The translations under genes and the position numbers were made by a program. DNA of 64,000 nt from Scolanthus callimorphus (Eukaryota; Cnidaria; Anthozoa; Actiniaria; Edwardsiidae): positions 10,938,625-11,002,624 of the forward strand of contig CM066924.1 of the NCBI GenBank assembly GCA_033964015.1, given 5' to 3'. Positions 44,445 to 54,455 of this stretch are shown piece after piece. Within the stretch, counting starts at the first letter, position 1; each line of letters starts with the position of its first letter. The notes under the pieces were generated by a model. That model was given only the letters and a program-made list of their open reading frames with translations, had not been told where the DNA came from and ran no database searches.

Positions 44445-44474
<30 letters not shown>
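44445..44474 (+). repeat. Homopolymer of 30 G
   Basis: Thirty consecutive G directly before the inner foldback. It may be real or an assembly-length artefact; runs like this form G-quadruplexes. Confidence 0.95.
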
Positions 44475-44475
<1 letters not shown>

Positions 44476-44477
<2 letters not shown>

Positions 44478-45325
44478 GAGATTTAGGCGTTACGCGGTTA
44501 GAAATTTGGACAAATCAACACTCAAATCGTTTGATTTGAGTGCGCGTTTGTTAACTCCCTCTACAATCAACTCAACTGAACTGTGAAATCTAAATAAATT
44601 TAAAATGCAACAATCGCCAAGCGAACGTTTCCCACGTGACCAGATATTGTTTGGCAGTCCAAAGTGACCGTGAGTTCAGTTTAACGCGCGCTATGGCCTC
44701 TTGTGAGTCTTTGAAACTTGTTGGCGGTCCGGGAAAATCCCCTATTTTTGGGCCTTTTAAGGTTTACAATCAGGTACCTCCGGTACCGTTTACGGGTAAA
44801 ATTCGAAAACTTGAAATTTTTCCAGATACTGAGGAACCTGTGAAAGGTCCGTTCTAGCAAATCAAATGTGGCACACTTGGTAGCCTGAATTTCAGAATTT
44901 TTTAAAAAAAGAGAGAATATTTCGAGGGAAATACGTCTTGTTGGTACCTTTTAGGCGTCAAAAAAAGAAACTAAACGACGCTATTTTAGGTACCTTTTAG
45001 GGGTAAATCGAACGTTCCCGACGCGCACCCCCGCCCCAAAATAGGGGATTTCCCCGGACCGCCAACAAGTTAAAAAGACTCACAAGAGGCCATAGCTCGC
45101 GTAAACCTGAACTCACGGTCACCTTGGACTGCCAAACAACATCTGGTCAACGTGGTCTTAAAGTCGTGGGAAACGTTCGCTTGACGATTGTTGCATTTTA
45201 AATAGATTAGATTTCACAGTTCAGTTGATTTGATTGTAGAGGGAGTTAACAAACGCGCACTCAAAATCAAACGATTTTAGTGTTTATTTGTCCAAATTTC
45301 TAACCGCGTAACGCCTAAATCTCAG
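44476..45325. mobile_element. 850-bp foldback nested in the TTAA element
   Basis: Ends CTGAGATTTAGGCGTTACGC and the reverse complement; the arms (44476-44733 and 45056-45325) are inverted copies over about 255 bp with a few indels. Its centre is the GGTACC MITE copy 3. The flanking duplication is not clear because the left flank is the G-run. Confidence 0.9.
44726..45061. mobile_element. GGTACC-family MITE, copy 3
   Basis: Ends ccgggaaaatcccctatttt / aaaataggggatttccccgg and interior GGTACCTTTTAGG words as in 9654-10006. It lies exactly between the arms of the 850-bp foldback, so it forms the loop of that structure or is an integral part of it. Confidence 0.85.
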
Positions 45326-46227
45326 AAAACCTCGTAAGATACAAAATTAGCAAATTGAAAAACCAAAGACTCAAATTATAAACCCAAATAAAAGAGTACA
45401 TTTGCTAGTAATTCATTTGTTTTATTTCCCGACTCATGAAAGCTTTTAATTTATATTTATTCCCATGCGCTAAAAATAACTCGGCTAAAGTAATTCAATT
45501 AGCATCGGCTGGGAAAACAATTGAAACAGCAAAACCAAAGTTTTGCACTTCGAAGCCTAAAAATACAAAAGTTATCTTATCTTCCAGTTGGTAAAATATA
45601 AGGAGCGATTCCTTTCAGGAGCAACTAGTGTACATGTTGGGAAAATTCCTCCTCTAAGAAAAGATGTGTAAATTCGTAGTGAATCAACTTCTCACGCAAG
45701 TACTGTCTCGCTTTATGCTAATTATATATTTGCGGGCCGCGATTAATTTTTTATATGATAGAAATGAAAGGCTGGGAATAATGTAAAAACATTTTTATTG
45801 AAAATTCGATGCGCACCAGCTGAGATTCTTGCCCCTGAATTCTAGTCAAATTTAAGCAGAACGATTTTTGCTTTTGACGGGGCTCATGTAGGGTCCTGTA
45901 AATTTTTTGAAAAATCAAAAGCAAAAATAATCTTACCGTTTTCCAGCCGTCTAGATGACCCACTTTTATGAGATCGAAAACAAAATCTCAATATCTTTCG
46001 CTTTCAGGCTTTGCGAGGCTTCCCAATCTAGGCAAAATTTTGCGATTTTCGGTGTCGCGAAGAGAGTGAAATCAGACTTGACGAGATTTCTCGAAAAATT
46101 AAACTCGCTGAAAATTTTAAACTCCATTTTCGAAAATAGTTCCATATGGGAGCTCATTTTATAAAATAAACTGGAGGTCGATTTTTTGATCTGTCGGACG
46201 ATGCTTGATATTTACAGGCAGCGGCTC

Positions 46228-46314
46228 TTAAGTGACTTGAGTTTGCATTAACCCAAATAGTACAATTTGGCTAAAATGGACCAAAAATGAGCTTTTTTAA
46301 AAAAAATCGTTCTC
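46228..46314 (+). repeat. Block B, right half
   Basis: Ttaagtgacttgagtttgca to aatcgttctcag, matching 36080-36165; it continues directly into the 280-bp repeat. Confidence 0.92.
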
Positions 46315-46594
46315 AGACAATCTTTGCCAAAAAGGTTTGGACCGTTTTTGAAAATTTTGTATTTTCTCGTCGGTTTAGGGAATGTTCTCAAATTTTGTTA
46401 CCCCTCCCCTCCCCCACTCAATGTTGGTACTTATTTTGAACGTTCAGATCGCGGGCTTCAAAATGCCGAGACAATTCATCTCACTCATATCAACATTGAA
46501 AGGGGAGGGGGGCGAATACTCTGTAGTGCTCGTCTAAAATAGGTTGTAAGAATGGGCATCCGTTTTACCGGTCCAAGCATTTTGACAAAGATTG
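46315..46594 (+). repeat. 280-bp repeat with ACAATCTTTG ends, right copy
   Basis: Near-identical, same orientation as 35301-35580. Its right end abuts an RT fragment without a visible target duplication. Confidence 0.9.
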
Positions 46595-46990
46595 TAGATC
46601 ACGGAGTGAAAACGTTGCGTCGTCGGCGTACGAAGTGATTTTCTTCTCCACGTTTGCCAATCCTAACGCCTTTGATTTTTTCGTTTGCTCGAACCATTAT
46701 CGCAAGAGTTTCAAAGGCCAAAATAAACAAATAAGGAGAAATAGGATCTCCCTGTTTTGTACCTCTAGAAATATCAAACAGCGCGGTGGCACTTCCATTA
46801 CTTAAAACGCAACTTTGGTTATCCATCAGTAACACCCTTATCCATTTGAAAAACGAGGGGCCGAAACCGAACGCCTGTAGCATCGCAAACATGAAATTAT
46901 GGTCCAAGCTATCGAATGCCTTTTCAAAATCCGCGGCAAAAAGAAAAGACTTAACTTTCTTGTCTTTGACATAATACATCAGCCTCGCCT
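46595..46990 (-). pseudogene. L1/Tx1-type LINE RT fragment
   Basis: Reads FLFAADFEKAFDSLDHNFMF (motif A Asp), LSNGSATALFDISRGTKQGD (motif B) and SPYLFILAFETLAIMVR. The catalytic YADD follows in another frame (near 46605-46620). The fragment is then cut exactly at the 280-bp repeat. It is a truncated copy of the same LINE type as 29659-30095. Confidence 0.9.
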
Positions 46991-47175
46991 CATTTGTTTA
47001 TCGATCTCTGAAACCCGGCCTGTCCATATTTGTACTCATAATTCGTAAGCCCCTGTTAGCCGCCTAAGAAGTTATCGCTTACCTAGGATACACTGACTTT
47101 CCCTATTGTAGATGGTGCCAAAGAAAACAACAAAAGTTGACGTTGAAGCCAGTTGAATCGGTCTGACGGAGCATT

Positions 47176-47293
47176 CATTATTTAACAATTATTCGCCGAA
47201 AGCTCAGTGATTATCGTACAATATTTACCGAGCCGCTTCGTCGAGGTAAATATTCTACGATATTCTACTAACCTTGAGTACGAATAATTGTTT
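47176..47293. repeat. Foldback with CAATTATTCG ends
   Basis: Caattattcg at 47179 is inverted as cgaataattg at 47281, and a second inverted pair (atatttacc / ggtaaatat) lies inside. Short, AT-rich, non-coding. Confidence 0.65.
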
Positions 47294-47298
47294 TCGTA

Positions 47299-47674
47299 TA
47301 ATTTTGCCAGTAAATATCAGAGGAAAACGTCAGACGGAATAAATTAATTTGTTTACATTTTTTCGCAATTTTGTGCAGCTAAAAGCGGGAGCTTGAAACA
47401 TCATTTTTCTCGAGCGACAAAGCTTTTTTCTAAGCACTCCATTTCTCGCCTTTGAAGAGTTTTACTCCAAACTTAGTTGCCTCTTTCGTGTTTTTCGGAA
47501 TAGCATTTTCATTTATTTCAAATATTTGTCCTTGTGTTAATTCTGCAAATCTGTTTGCAACAGCCATCCTGAAAAAGATCACTGACAGTAAACATAACTA
47601 GCAAATATTGTTGAATAAGTTAAAATTATTGGCCAATCAGCGCGCTCGAATCTCTATATTTACTGGCAAAATTA
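47299..47674. repeat. Inverted pair TAATTTTGCCAGTAAATAT
   Basis: TAATTTTGCCAGTAAATAT at 47299 and its reverse complement ending 47674 bound about 375 bp without coding motifs; possibly the ends of a small TIR element next to the foldback. Confidence 0.6.
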
Positions 47675-48159
47675 TGCTAATTAGAATTATTTGGAGCTCC
47701 GCTTACACGACAAACTACACGTTTATCAAGAACCAGCGCAGCAAGAAACTGAATCCGTAACGCCTTCATTTTTTCACTGTTGTTGAGAATGAACTACGTA
47801 ATGAATTGGCGACGAAGTACTTTAACATATCCATGTTTGAGCAGATCATCGAAGGCTATATCATTCACCTTTCTGAATTCCAAGCCAAGCTGAAAAGCCG
47901 CTGCGGCGTAAAAGCTTCCAGGAGAATATGACTCCAGATGTTGTGACCTTGCAACACGTGCGGGAGACTTCCAACGAGGGGGAGCCTGCTAAAAGAGTGG
48001 AAGAGCCAGGTACGGACGGCGTGGACGAATATGACTCGGAGGAGACAGAAAGCGCTGCGATCGATGGGCATTAAAACCAAAACCAGGAATGAAAGAAAGG
48101 CAAAGTAAAGGGAAAGAAGAGGAGAGAAAGTGTGACGAATCTTTGTTTACAAGGTTTTC
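47675..48159. other. Non-coding stretch
   Basis: No gene supported. The purine-rich interval 48085-48130 (ggcaaagtaaagggaaagaa) gives spurious ORFs. Confidence 0.4.
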
Positions 48160-48340
48160 GGAGCGCATGGAACACAAGGGCGATCACCTCACTACTGTCG
48201 TAAACTGATGAGATGAGCATGGAACACAAGGGTGATCGCCTCACTACTGTCGTAGACTGATGAGATGAGCATGGAACACAAGGGTGATCGCCTCACTACT
48301 GTCGTAGACTGATGAGATGAGCATGGAACACAAGGGTATT
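48160..48340 (+). repeat. 52-bp tandem repeat, about 3.3 units
   Basis: Unit includes GAGCATGGAACACAAGGGTG and tcactactgtcgtagactga; units start near 48164, 48216, 48268 and a partial at 48320. The units are nearly identical. Confidence 0.9.
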
Positions 48341-48814
48341 AGACGAGGAAGCCCCGGCTTTGTAGACAAAAAACTGGAACTAATGACTAGCCTGCGAGCC
48401 GCTGGTGCTTTCAGGATTCTCACAGTCGCACAAGAATTGTTGAAAAGGAAAAAAGAACAACAGCAAAGGGCTGTCTTAGAGAACATTAACTTTTAGTTCG
48501 CAATCACACACGTTGAAATTAATTCGCATTTTGGACGGTGCAAAAAGATAGTTTACATTCAGGACTGCAATGTTTCCTCTTAAAGTACAAGGAAATTAAC
48601 AAAGAATCGGCTAAAATTTGCTGTATTTAGCTAGTACGTTTAGGGTTTCGATAGAAAAAGTAGTAAGAAAAATGTTAAAATTATCGAAAATGGGTACCCT
48701 GTGGAACGCTAAAATGTTTCTGTTATTGACCGAATGGTGCGTTGGTAGCCAAGGGGGACGGAGAAATATAAGCATGGCGTGGATTGATGTCCGTAGGAAT
48801 ATGATTCTGTCAAC

Positions 48815-49680
48815 TTGCAGCTGAGGGAGACAGAGGGTTATCGACTATCAAAACCCTTAAATGCTAAGATCACTAACCTGCTGTATGTTGATGATCTTAA
48901 AGTCTACGCGGCATCGGAGGGAAAGTCAGAAAGAGTGCTGACAGGTGTCAGAAGGGCCACGGAAGACATCGGGCTCCACTTAACAATGAGAAGAAATGAA
49001 GAAACGCACGTGAGGCGCGGAATGCTCCAAAAGTCACCAGATATGATGATAGGAGAGCAAGAGCTGGTGAAGAGCCTACAGAAGGATTCTCAGTACAAGT
49101 TCCTTGGAGTGTTAGAGGACATCAAGCAGGAAGACACCCTAACACTGGAGAGCGCGGCAACAACCTAGCACTGGAGAGCGCGGCAGAGTATAAGGCCACG
49201 AAAATCAAGGCAGTGGCGAGGCTTTATCAAAATGCAGATCCAACCATCGGTCTTGTGAGGCAGTTTGAAGAGAAAGCGGAGAGGAGCGGCTGGCGCTCTC
49301 TGGCCAGAAATGCACAAAAGCACGCGGAGGAGCAAGGCCTGAAATTAGAGCTACGATACCCAGTACCATCAGGGTGAACAGGCGAAGGCGAGGGTCACAA
49401 GGTCAGGGCGCAGGTCAAGAGAGCAGTGATGAGCAAGCGTTATGAGAGCGTTAGACAGCAGTGTTTGCAGGGGAAGATGGTGGCACCGAGGTGGGTGAAG
49501 ATGAAGACCTGGACAAAGAATGCTTCTCGTGGTTGTCGGAGAGGAGAATGGCGCCGTCGCATTCGATAGCTGGGATCAACAAGTTGTATGAAAAACTACA
49601 CGCGAAGACCCAGATGTGACGTGTAGAATGTGTGGAAAGGCTCAAGAGTCCGTTGCACAGCTTTTCACCCATTTCCTTTG
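48815..49680 (+). pseudogene. Non-LTR RT fragment of a third LINE lineage
   Basis: 48815-49168 reads KITNLLYVDDLKVYAASEGK (catalytic YVDD), GVRRATEDIGLHLTM and SQYKFLGVLEDIKQEDTL. Downstream, frames carry VRQFEEKAERSGWRSLARNA and, near 49620, CRMCGKAQESVA-like residues, a C-terminal zinc-type motif. About 20 bases (cactggagagcgcggcaaca/gagt) are duplicated at 49146-49184. The clade is not resolved (possibly R2/NeSL-like). The upstream RT motifs are absent. Confidence 0.75.
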
Positions 49681-49929
49681 TGGGGTTGCAGTCTCACTTC
49701 CTTACTACTAGCGTGTGTACTATCGCTGCCCTATAATAATTATTCTTTTTAAATAAGAGGTTTAACAGGTTCCGGTATAAAAGAGCGGGCCCGGGGGCCT
49801 TTGATTGTCAGTTGTCACTCAACTGTCGTACAATTAACATCTCTGTGACTAGTCTCCTACGCAGCCCGTGTTTTGTGTCGGTCACGCAACGCTTCCCTCC
49901 CCACACACGGCTGCTTGCTTTTGGATCAC

Positions 49930-50199
49930 ATGCCCGATTTGACCAATCACCAATCGGTTTCCATTTCCGGGGAACCGTTCGCGCCACTTCAAATTGACCA
50001 ATCGGATAAGGCAATTGAAATTCAAAACTATGACATAGTTCGCACTTCGTTGAAAGTTAGAAGAAGCTCTCGGTTTTGTCAGAGAAAAATTCCATATTTC
50101 CTTGCTACATTTTCATCAGAAGAAGGATATCCAGATTATAACAGAAAAAAGGATGTACTAGTTAATTTGTCTACAGGTTTTGGAAAGCCGCTTATTTGA
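49930..50199 (+). CDS. Helicase-like fragment, copy 2
   Basis: 90 residues, from the ATG equivalent to 14448, ending KKDVLVNLSTGFGKPLI as in copy 1. The two copies differ at only a few residues (for example a two-residue deletion after the Met). The shared Pro in the TGxGK(S) motif and the shared stop mean the truncation was already in the common ancestor of both element copies. Confidence 0.5.
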   Translation: MPDLTNHQSVSISGEPFAPLQIDQSDKAIEIQNYDIVRTSLKVRRSSRFCQRKIPYFLATFSSEEGYPDYNRKKDVLVNLSTGFGKPLI

Positions 50200-50206
50200 T
50201 TGAACT

Positions 50207-50446
50207 CTATCGACGTGTTTGATGTGTTTGATCACCTTCGTTCGAGCATGGGCCGTGTTGTTGTCGTTGTTGTAGTCCGGCTGTTAGCCTGGATGATCTA
50301 CATATCTTTGAGCGTGCCTCTCGATTGCCAAATAGTTCCCCAATGTCCTGCTTAATCCAGGGAAGGTCGGCTAATGCTCGCTGGCATTTAGTGAGACCTT
50401 TTTGATTTGAAATAAGCAAACTATCGGTCGCCGAGTAATTGCTCAC
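50207..50446 (-). CDS. Unknown ORF of 9-bp-TSD element, copy 2
   Basis: 79 residues matching the C-terminal half of 13671-14165 (NYSATDSL, then KGLTKCQRALADLPWIKQDI). The N-terminal half is out of frame or lost in this copy. Confidence 0.35.
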   Translation of the reverse strand: MSNYSATDSLLISNQKGLTKCQRALADLPWIKQDIGELFGNREARSKICRSSRLTAGLQQRQQHGPCSNEGDQTHQTRR

Positions 50447-50803
50447 TTCATATCTATGGAACTCTTATGTTTTAACATTACAAACGAAGTGTATGAGTAC
50501 AACAACAACAACAACAGCAACAAATATATATTGTAGATCTTGCGTTTCTTTTCTATTACTGTGGAAGAAATAAAACAGCGATTCCCATCGACTAATTTCT
50601 TAGAGTTTTTTCCGTGAGCTTTCGCAACTCACACAGAAAGACGTAGATTACTTTGAGCGGGTGCTGAAATGTGCTTCCGCAATTTTTGACATGTTTACAT
50701 TTTACAGACACAAGATTGGTTGAAACATAACAATGCACCGAATTTAATTGGCTAAAGAAATCATGTCACTGTCTATCAAATAACAAAGGGAAAGGCATGT
50801 GAT

Positions 50804-51303
50804 GTGACGCGAAATTCAAAATTTGTGTTCAAAACGCGAGTTTTGGAAGAAATAAATATTAACTATGTGCTTTTCAAACTGTTGTGCTTTTCAAACCTTT
50901 TGAGTTGCTGCAGAATCGTTTTTATTACAAGCGGTTTGGCTCGGACAAAAGCTTTTTGTGCGGAGAGCGAGACTAATTAGTATTCATAAGAATCGAAATA
51001 TTCTGAACCGCAAAATTCAAAATGTGAACTGAAAACGTTACCTTGCAATTTATTCAAAAAGAATGTCATTTAAACTTATTGGGGACCCTATAAAAGTACT
51101 TTTGCCGGAGACTGAAAATTATCGACTTCAGTTGAGTTAATAATTGTTATAGTTGTCGATTCAAGCGTGAAAGTGTTATCCCTTTTATAACGGAACCTCG
51201 TATTTAAGAAGTGCTAGGTATGTACGTTATCCCACTACGCTGCTACGGGCGTAAAAGAGAAATCCCCGGTGAATATTCGGCCTGGTATATGGTATGGTAT
51301 TAC
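50804..51303. other. Non-coding stretch
   Basis: No gene or repeat recognised; if the exon at 51304 is real this is intron. Confidence 0.4.
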
Positions 51304-51503
51304 CTTGCGGCTGTAGCTTTTCGCTTCCTCTTCATAGCTCCCTGTGCATTCCTAGAATTATCATCTTCTCTCCAGTAACGTGACTGCGCTCCGCACAAAT
51401 CCTCGCCTTCCATAGATATCTGACTATCGCCAACCACCTTATTTTTTTTGCCTTTACTTGTAGCAGTCTTCGCCTTCACCGACCTCACTGGAAAATGCTC
51501 AAG
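51304..51503 (-). CDS. Putative internal exon of a host gene, product unknown
   Basis: A strong acceptor (cagtattctcttctttcag) precedes 51503 and an AAG|GTAATA donor follows 51304 on the minus strand. The 200-base block is open and encodes LEHFPVRSVKAKTATSKGKK, then SRYWREDDNSRNAQGAMKRK and a basic end. It starts in phase 0 and leaves two bases, matching the one base needed at the start of 32705. The basic, Ser/Lys-rich composition suggests a nuclear protein, but no domain is recognised. Upstream exons were not found in the window. Confidence 0.45.
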
Positions 51504-51999
51504 CTGAAAGAAGAGAATACTGTCAGTTTCAAAAGCATGAGTAGAGCAGGAAAGGCGGATTTTTTTAGCCCGAAACCGAGAGTAACGGCAGAGTGCTTGT
51601 AAAGCCCGGTGCACTCTAGCAACATAACGACATAAGAACGTTATGTTGCAACGATAAAAGCATGGGGAACTAATTGAAAAACTCAGCATTTTCCATGAAT
51701 CAGTAATATATAGATTTAGCCACTGGCTAAAAGCGGAGCTCCCGGTTATAAAAATTTTCTGTGCGAATGAAAGGGATTCCCATATGTACATGGTTTATAC
51801 TAAAGGCTTTAAGAAAAAAATGTCTCTTGATATGTATACAACAGTGTTTTCTTCGGTATGTTGCTGCATTGACACAATACAAATACGGGACGAAAATAAG
51901 CATCCTGTCAAGTGAGATGACCTCCTTCCGAAAAATTAAGGTATTAATTCCTATAAATGGAATGATTCAAAAGTGCAATAAAGAGAATATTTTTCAAGC
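51504..51999. other. Non-coding stretch
   Basis: AT-rich with no supported gene. Confidence 0.4.
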
Positions 52000-52560
52000 A
52001 TAGATTGCGTCGTCGATGACGTCATATCACCTGACCACTTCATTTCGCCTCATCTGGTGACCTAGACTACACTACCCAAGTTTCGTTGTTTTAGAGTTTT
52101 CCCTTCACGAGATATTAATTTTTCAAGCATAGATGACGTCATCGATGACGTCATATCACGTGACCACTTTATTTCGCTCACCTGGTGATCTAGACTACAC
52201 TACAAAAGTTTGGTTGTTTTAGAGTCTTCACTTCACGAGATATTAATTTTTCAGGCATAGATGACGTCATCGATGACGTCACATCACGTGACCACTTCAT
52301 TTCGTTCATCTGATAATCTAGACTACACTACCAAAGTTTGGTTGTTTTAGAGCTTTCCCTTCACGAGATATTAATTTTTCAAGCATAGATGACGTCATCG
52401 ATGACGTCACATCACGTGACCACTTCATTTCGCTCATCTGGTGACCTAGACTACACTATCCAAGTTTGGTTGCTTTAGAGTCTTCTCTTCACGAGATATT
52501 CATTTTTCAAGCATAGATGACGTCATCGATGACGTCACATCACGTGACCGTGCTACAGCA
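52000..52560 (+). repeat. 128-bp satellite, 4.5 units, with TGACGTCA and CACGTGAC sites
   Basis: Units begin near 52000, 52128, 52256, 52384 and 52512; each has GATGACGTCATCGATGACGTCA followed within a few bases by TCACGTGACC (first unit degraded). The rest of the unit contains tagactacactac and cttcacgagatatt. TGACGTCA is the CREB/ATF site and CACGTG an E-box. Confidence 0.92.
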
Positions 52561-53354
52561 CCCCCCTTGTAGCATAGACAAAATATCCCAAGTATGGCTG
52601 TCTTAGCATGTTCCCTTGAGGAGATATAATTCTTTCTTTGCATACCACAGGGTTCCCATGTGTACACGGACGGCGGACGGACGGACGGCGGACGCTATAG
52701 GTTTAATACCAGAAAAATAAAGAAAAAAATCTCCAGAAGGGAAGCTTCTATAGAAGCCAAACTTGGACAAACGTTCAAAGACCATAAGAGGAACTCTACA
52801 CCAAAGTCACGTTCCCTCACGCCATCAATGACGTCATCAAAATGATCCATAATGCCCGTGACGTTCAAAAATCAACTCGATGGTATACGTTTTTCCCTTA
52901 GGTATGGTGCTCCGCTTGCGCGGGCCTTCGGCCCGCGCTGGAGCTCCGCTATTAATTACTTCACCAAATCAATATGCTGTTATTTTTTGTGAACTTTAAT
53001 TCATTGCATTCCACGCACGTGGCGGGAGTATTTAAAAACCTTGTCTCCTGAAATAATAGAATTGTTTACAAAAAGTAGTACTGAGTTACATCTGGGAGAT
53101 AAATGTTTTTTTATTGAGGAGTTTTAAAAATACAAAGATAATTTACAATTGGTATATTTATCGTAAATATATTCCTCCTACTGCTAAGCTCAGGTTAATA
53201 TTGAGCGTAGACTTCAGTTTCCTCCTCGGTGGGAAGATGTACATACGTTAGTTTATACAACCACTATCGATGCATATCTTCGTAACTTTCAATTTAAAAT
53301 TTTGAATAATATACTGTATTTGAATAAGAATAATAACTTTCAATTTAAATTTTT
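52561..53354. other. Repeat-like sequence
   Basis: A GGACGGC microsatellite at 52670-52690, another tgacgtcatc at 52829, and a GC-rich hairpin (gcgcgggccttcggcccgcg) at 52918-52938 with inverted gctccg flanks, typical of a repeat end. No gene. Confidence 0.5.
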
Positions 53355-53680
53355 TAATAATATGGATGCAAAAATTTCTCGATTCTGATTTGTCGAGAGC
53401 AGTGCAATTACAAAAGCAATTTGCACTCAAAAAAAGTAATTGCACTCAAATGAGTGCAGGTATTTCATGAAGCTGATTGGCTAAATAAACAATGGATTTT
53501 ACAAACGAGCCAATCAAATGCGCGCTAGCTGTCACTGAAGTAAATGGAGGACGAACCACTTGACAGACTCAACTCGTTGGTTTACGCTGGACCAAAGTAA
53601 CGGTCTCGCCGACAGTAAGATTAATAAAATTTAAAATAAGAAAAGTCGGCGTTACAACGTAGGTTTTAGTTGTATTTTAG

Positions 53681-53717
53681 TACAATATTTCGGCTGGCCA
53701 AACCAGCCTTCTTCAGG
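53681..53717 (-). ncRNA. Hammerhead-ribozyme-like hairpin in PLE tail
   Basis: The minus strand reads CTGAAGA, then a stem (GGCTGG...CCAGCC), then CGAAA and AATATT. CUGANGA-stem II-GAAA is the hammerhead core, and PLEs are known to carry such ribozymes in their terminal repeats. The base after the short palindrome (G) does not fit the usual UH cleavage site, so activity is doubtful. Confidence 0.4.
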
Positions 53718-53859
53718 TACTGTGAATACATAATGGCATGATAGGACTTATATATAAGGTGAAATGTGATACAATAAAAATAATGATGATGATGACGTTT
53801 GTGATGTGACACTAGATAAGAAATATAAAAATGAAAGGAAAAGATAAATACAGTATAAT

Positions 53860-54168
53860 CTAAAATGAAGTCTCATCTCGTCGATTCAATCCGTCAGGCT
53901 CAAGGGTACCAGCACGTAGGATGAGTGTGGCCTCTCTTGCCTTACGAATTGAATCTCGATTAGTCATTAATTTTTCAAGGGGAATCAATTGCATGTCAGA
54001 TGTTTTGTGATTGGGTGTCGATAGAAAATGTTCAGCGGCGGTGGTGGGTTTAGATTTACATTCGGGCTTGTCTATTTTGCGATGATCATTAAAGCGTTGT
54101 CTAAGTTGGCGTTTAGTTTCTCCTATGTATTGCAAGTTACAGCGTTTGCATTGGATCATATAAATCAC
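53860..54168 (-). CDS. GIY-YIG endonuclease of Penelope-like element, partial
   Basis: 102 residues: MIYMIQCKRCNLQYIGETKR is the signature of the PLE GIY-YIG domain, with RQRFNDHR following and DSIRKAREATLILRAGTL near the end. Upstream, the same frame (to about 54262) continues with CPYIENGQTTYTFFTTGETR, the zinc-finger-like linker. The endonuclease nicks DNA to start target-primed reverse transcription. The ATG used is internal; the true reading came from a longer RT-EN protein. Stop at 53860, a normal C-terminus length. Confidence 0.88.
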   Translation of the reverse strand: MIYMIQCKRCNLQYIGETKRQLRQRFNDHRKIDKPECKSKPTTAAEHFLSTPNHKTSDMQLIPLEKLMTNRDSIRKAREATLILRAGTLEPDGLNRRDETSF

Positions 54169-54455
54169 ATTTTTAGTGTCGCAAGTTATGTGAGAGTTTA
54201 TAAAGCGAGTTTCACCGGTCGTGAAAAAAGTATATGTTGTCTGTCCGTTTTCTATATATGGGCAGGTTAGGCAATTTTGTCACGCCACTCGATCTGTTTG
54301 AGTCTGTCAACAAGATGGGAGATCGATAGATGGCTTTGGATGGAGGGAGAAATTCGGTTCCTTTTCATGAAAATCATCTTCCGAAACCCTTGGCAAGCAA
54401 AATGTGAATTCCTTATGGACTTGGGCAAGACTTGTTTTAGTTTTCATTCTTTGTT

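Larger units (their letters stand above)
42705..46227. mobile_element. 3.5-kb TTAA-flanked foldback transposon
   Basis: Perfect ends GAGCCGCTGCCTGTAAATAT / ATATTTACAGGCAGCGGCTC, flanked by TTAA (42701-42704 and 46228-46231). The arms 42705-43207 and 45726-46227 are about 500-bp inverted copies with small indels. The uninserted sequence (accctcttaagtgacttgag) exists at 36075-36094, so both boundaries are proven within the cTTAAg palindrome. TTAA suggests piggyBac or Kolobok. No transposase ORF is recognised; the centre holds a second foldback and a MITE. Confidence 0.95.
49850..50803 (-). mobile_element. 9-bp-TSD element, copy 2 (inverted, one TIR truncated)
   Basis: The left end TAGTCTCCTACGCAGCCCGT is intact; the right end stops at ggcatgtgat, missing the outer 70 bp of its TIR. 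A TGTGAC word flanks both sides, so the truncation may predate insertion. The interior is highly similar to 13485-14527 in reverse orientation, including both ORFs. Confidence 0.88.
53600..54265 (-). mobile_element. Penelope-like element, 3' part
   Basis: On the minus strand: a GIY-YIG endonuclease ORF followed by an untranslated tail with a conserved hairpin (53681-53717). It is 5'-truncated upstream of the endonuclease; the RT is missing. Such truncation is usual for PLE copies. Confidence 0.85.

Noticed and set aside
52000..52560. CRISPR-like array
   Set aside because: Repeats are contiguous 128-bp units without unique spacers, in a eukaryotic context.
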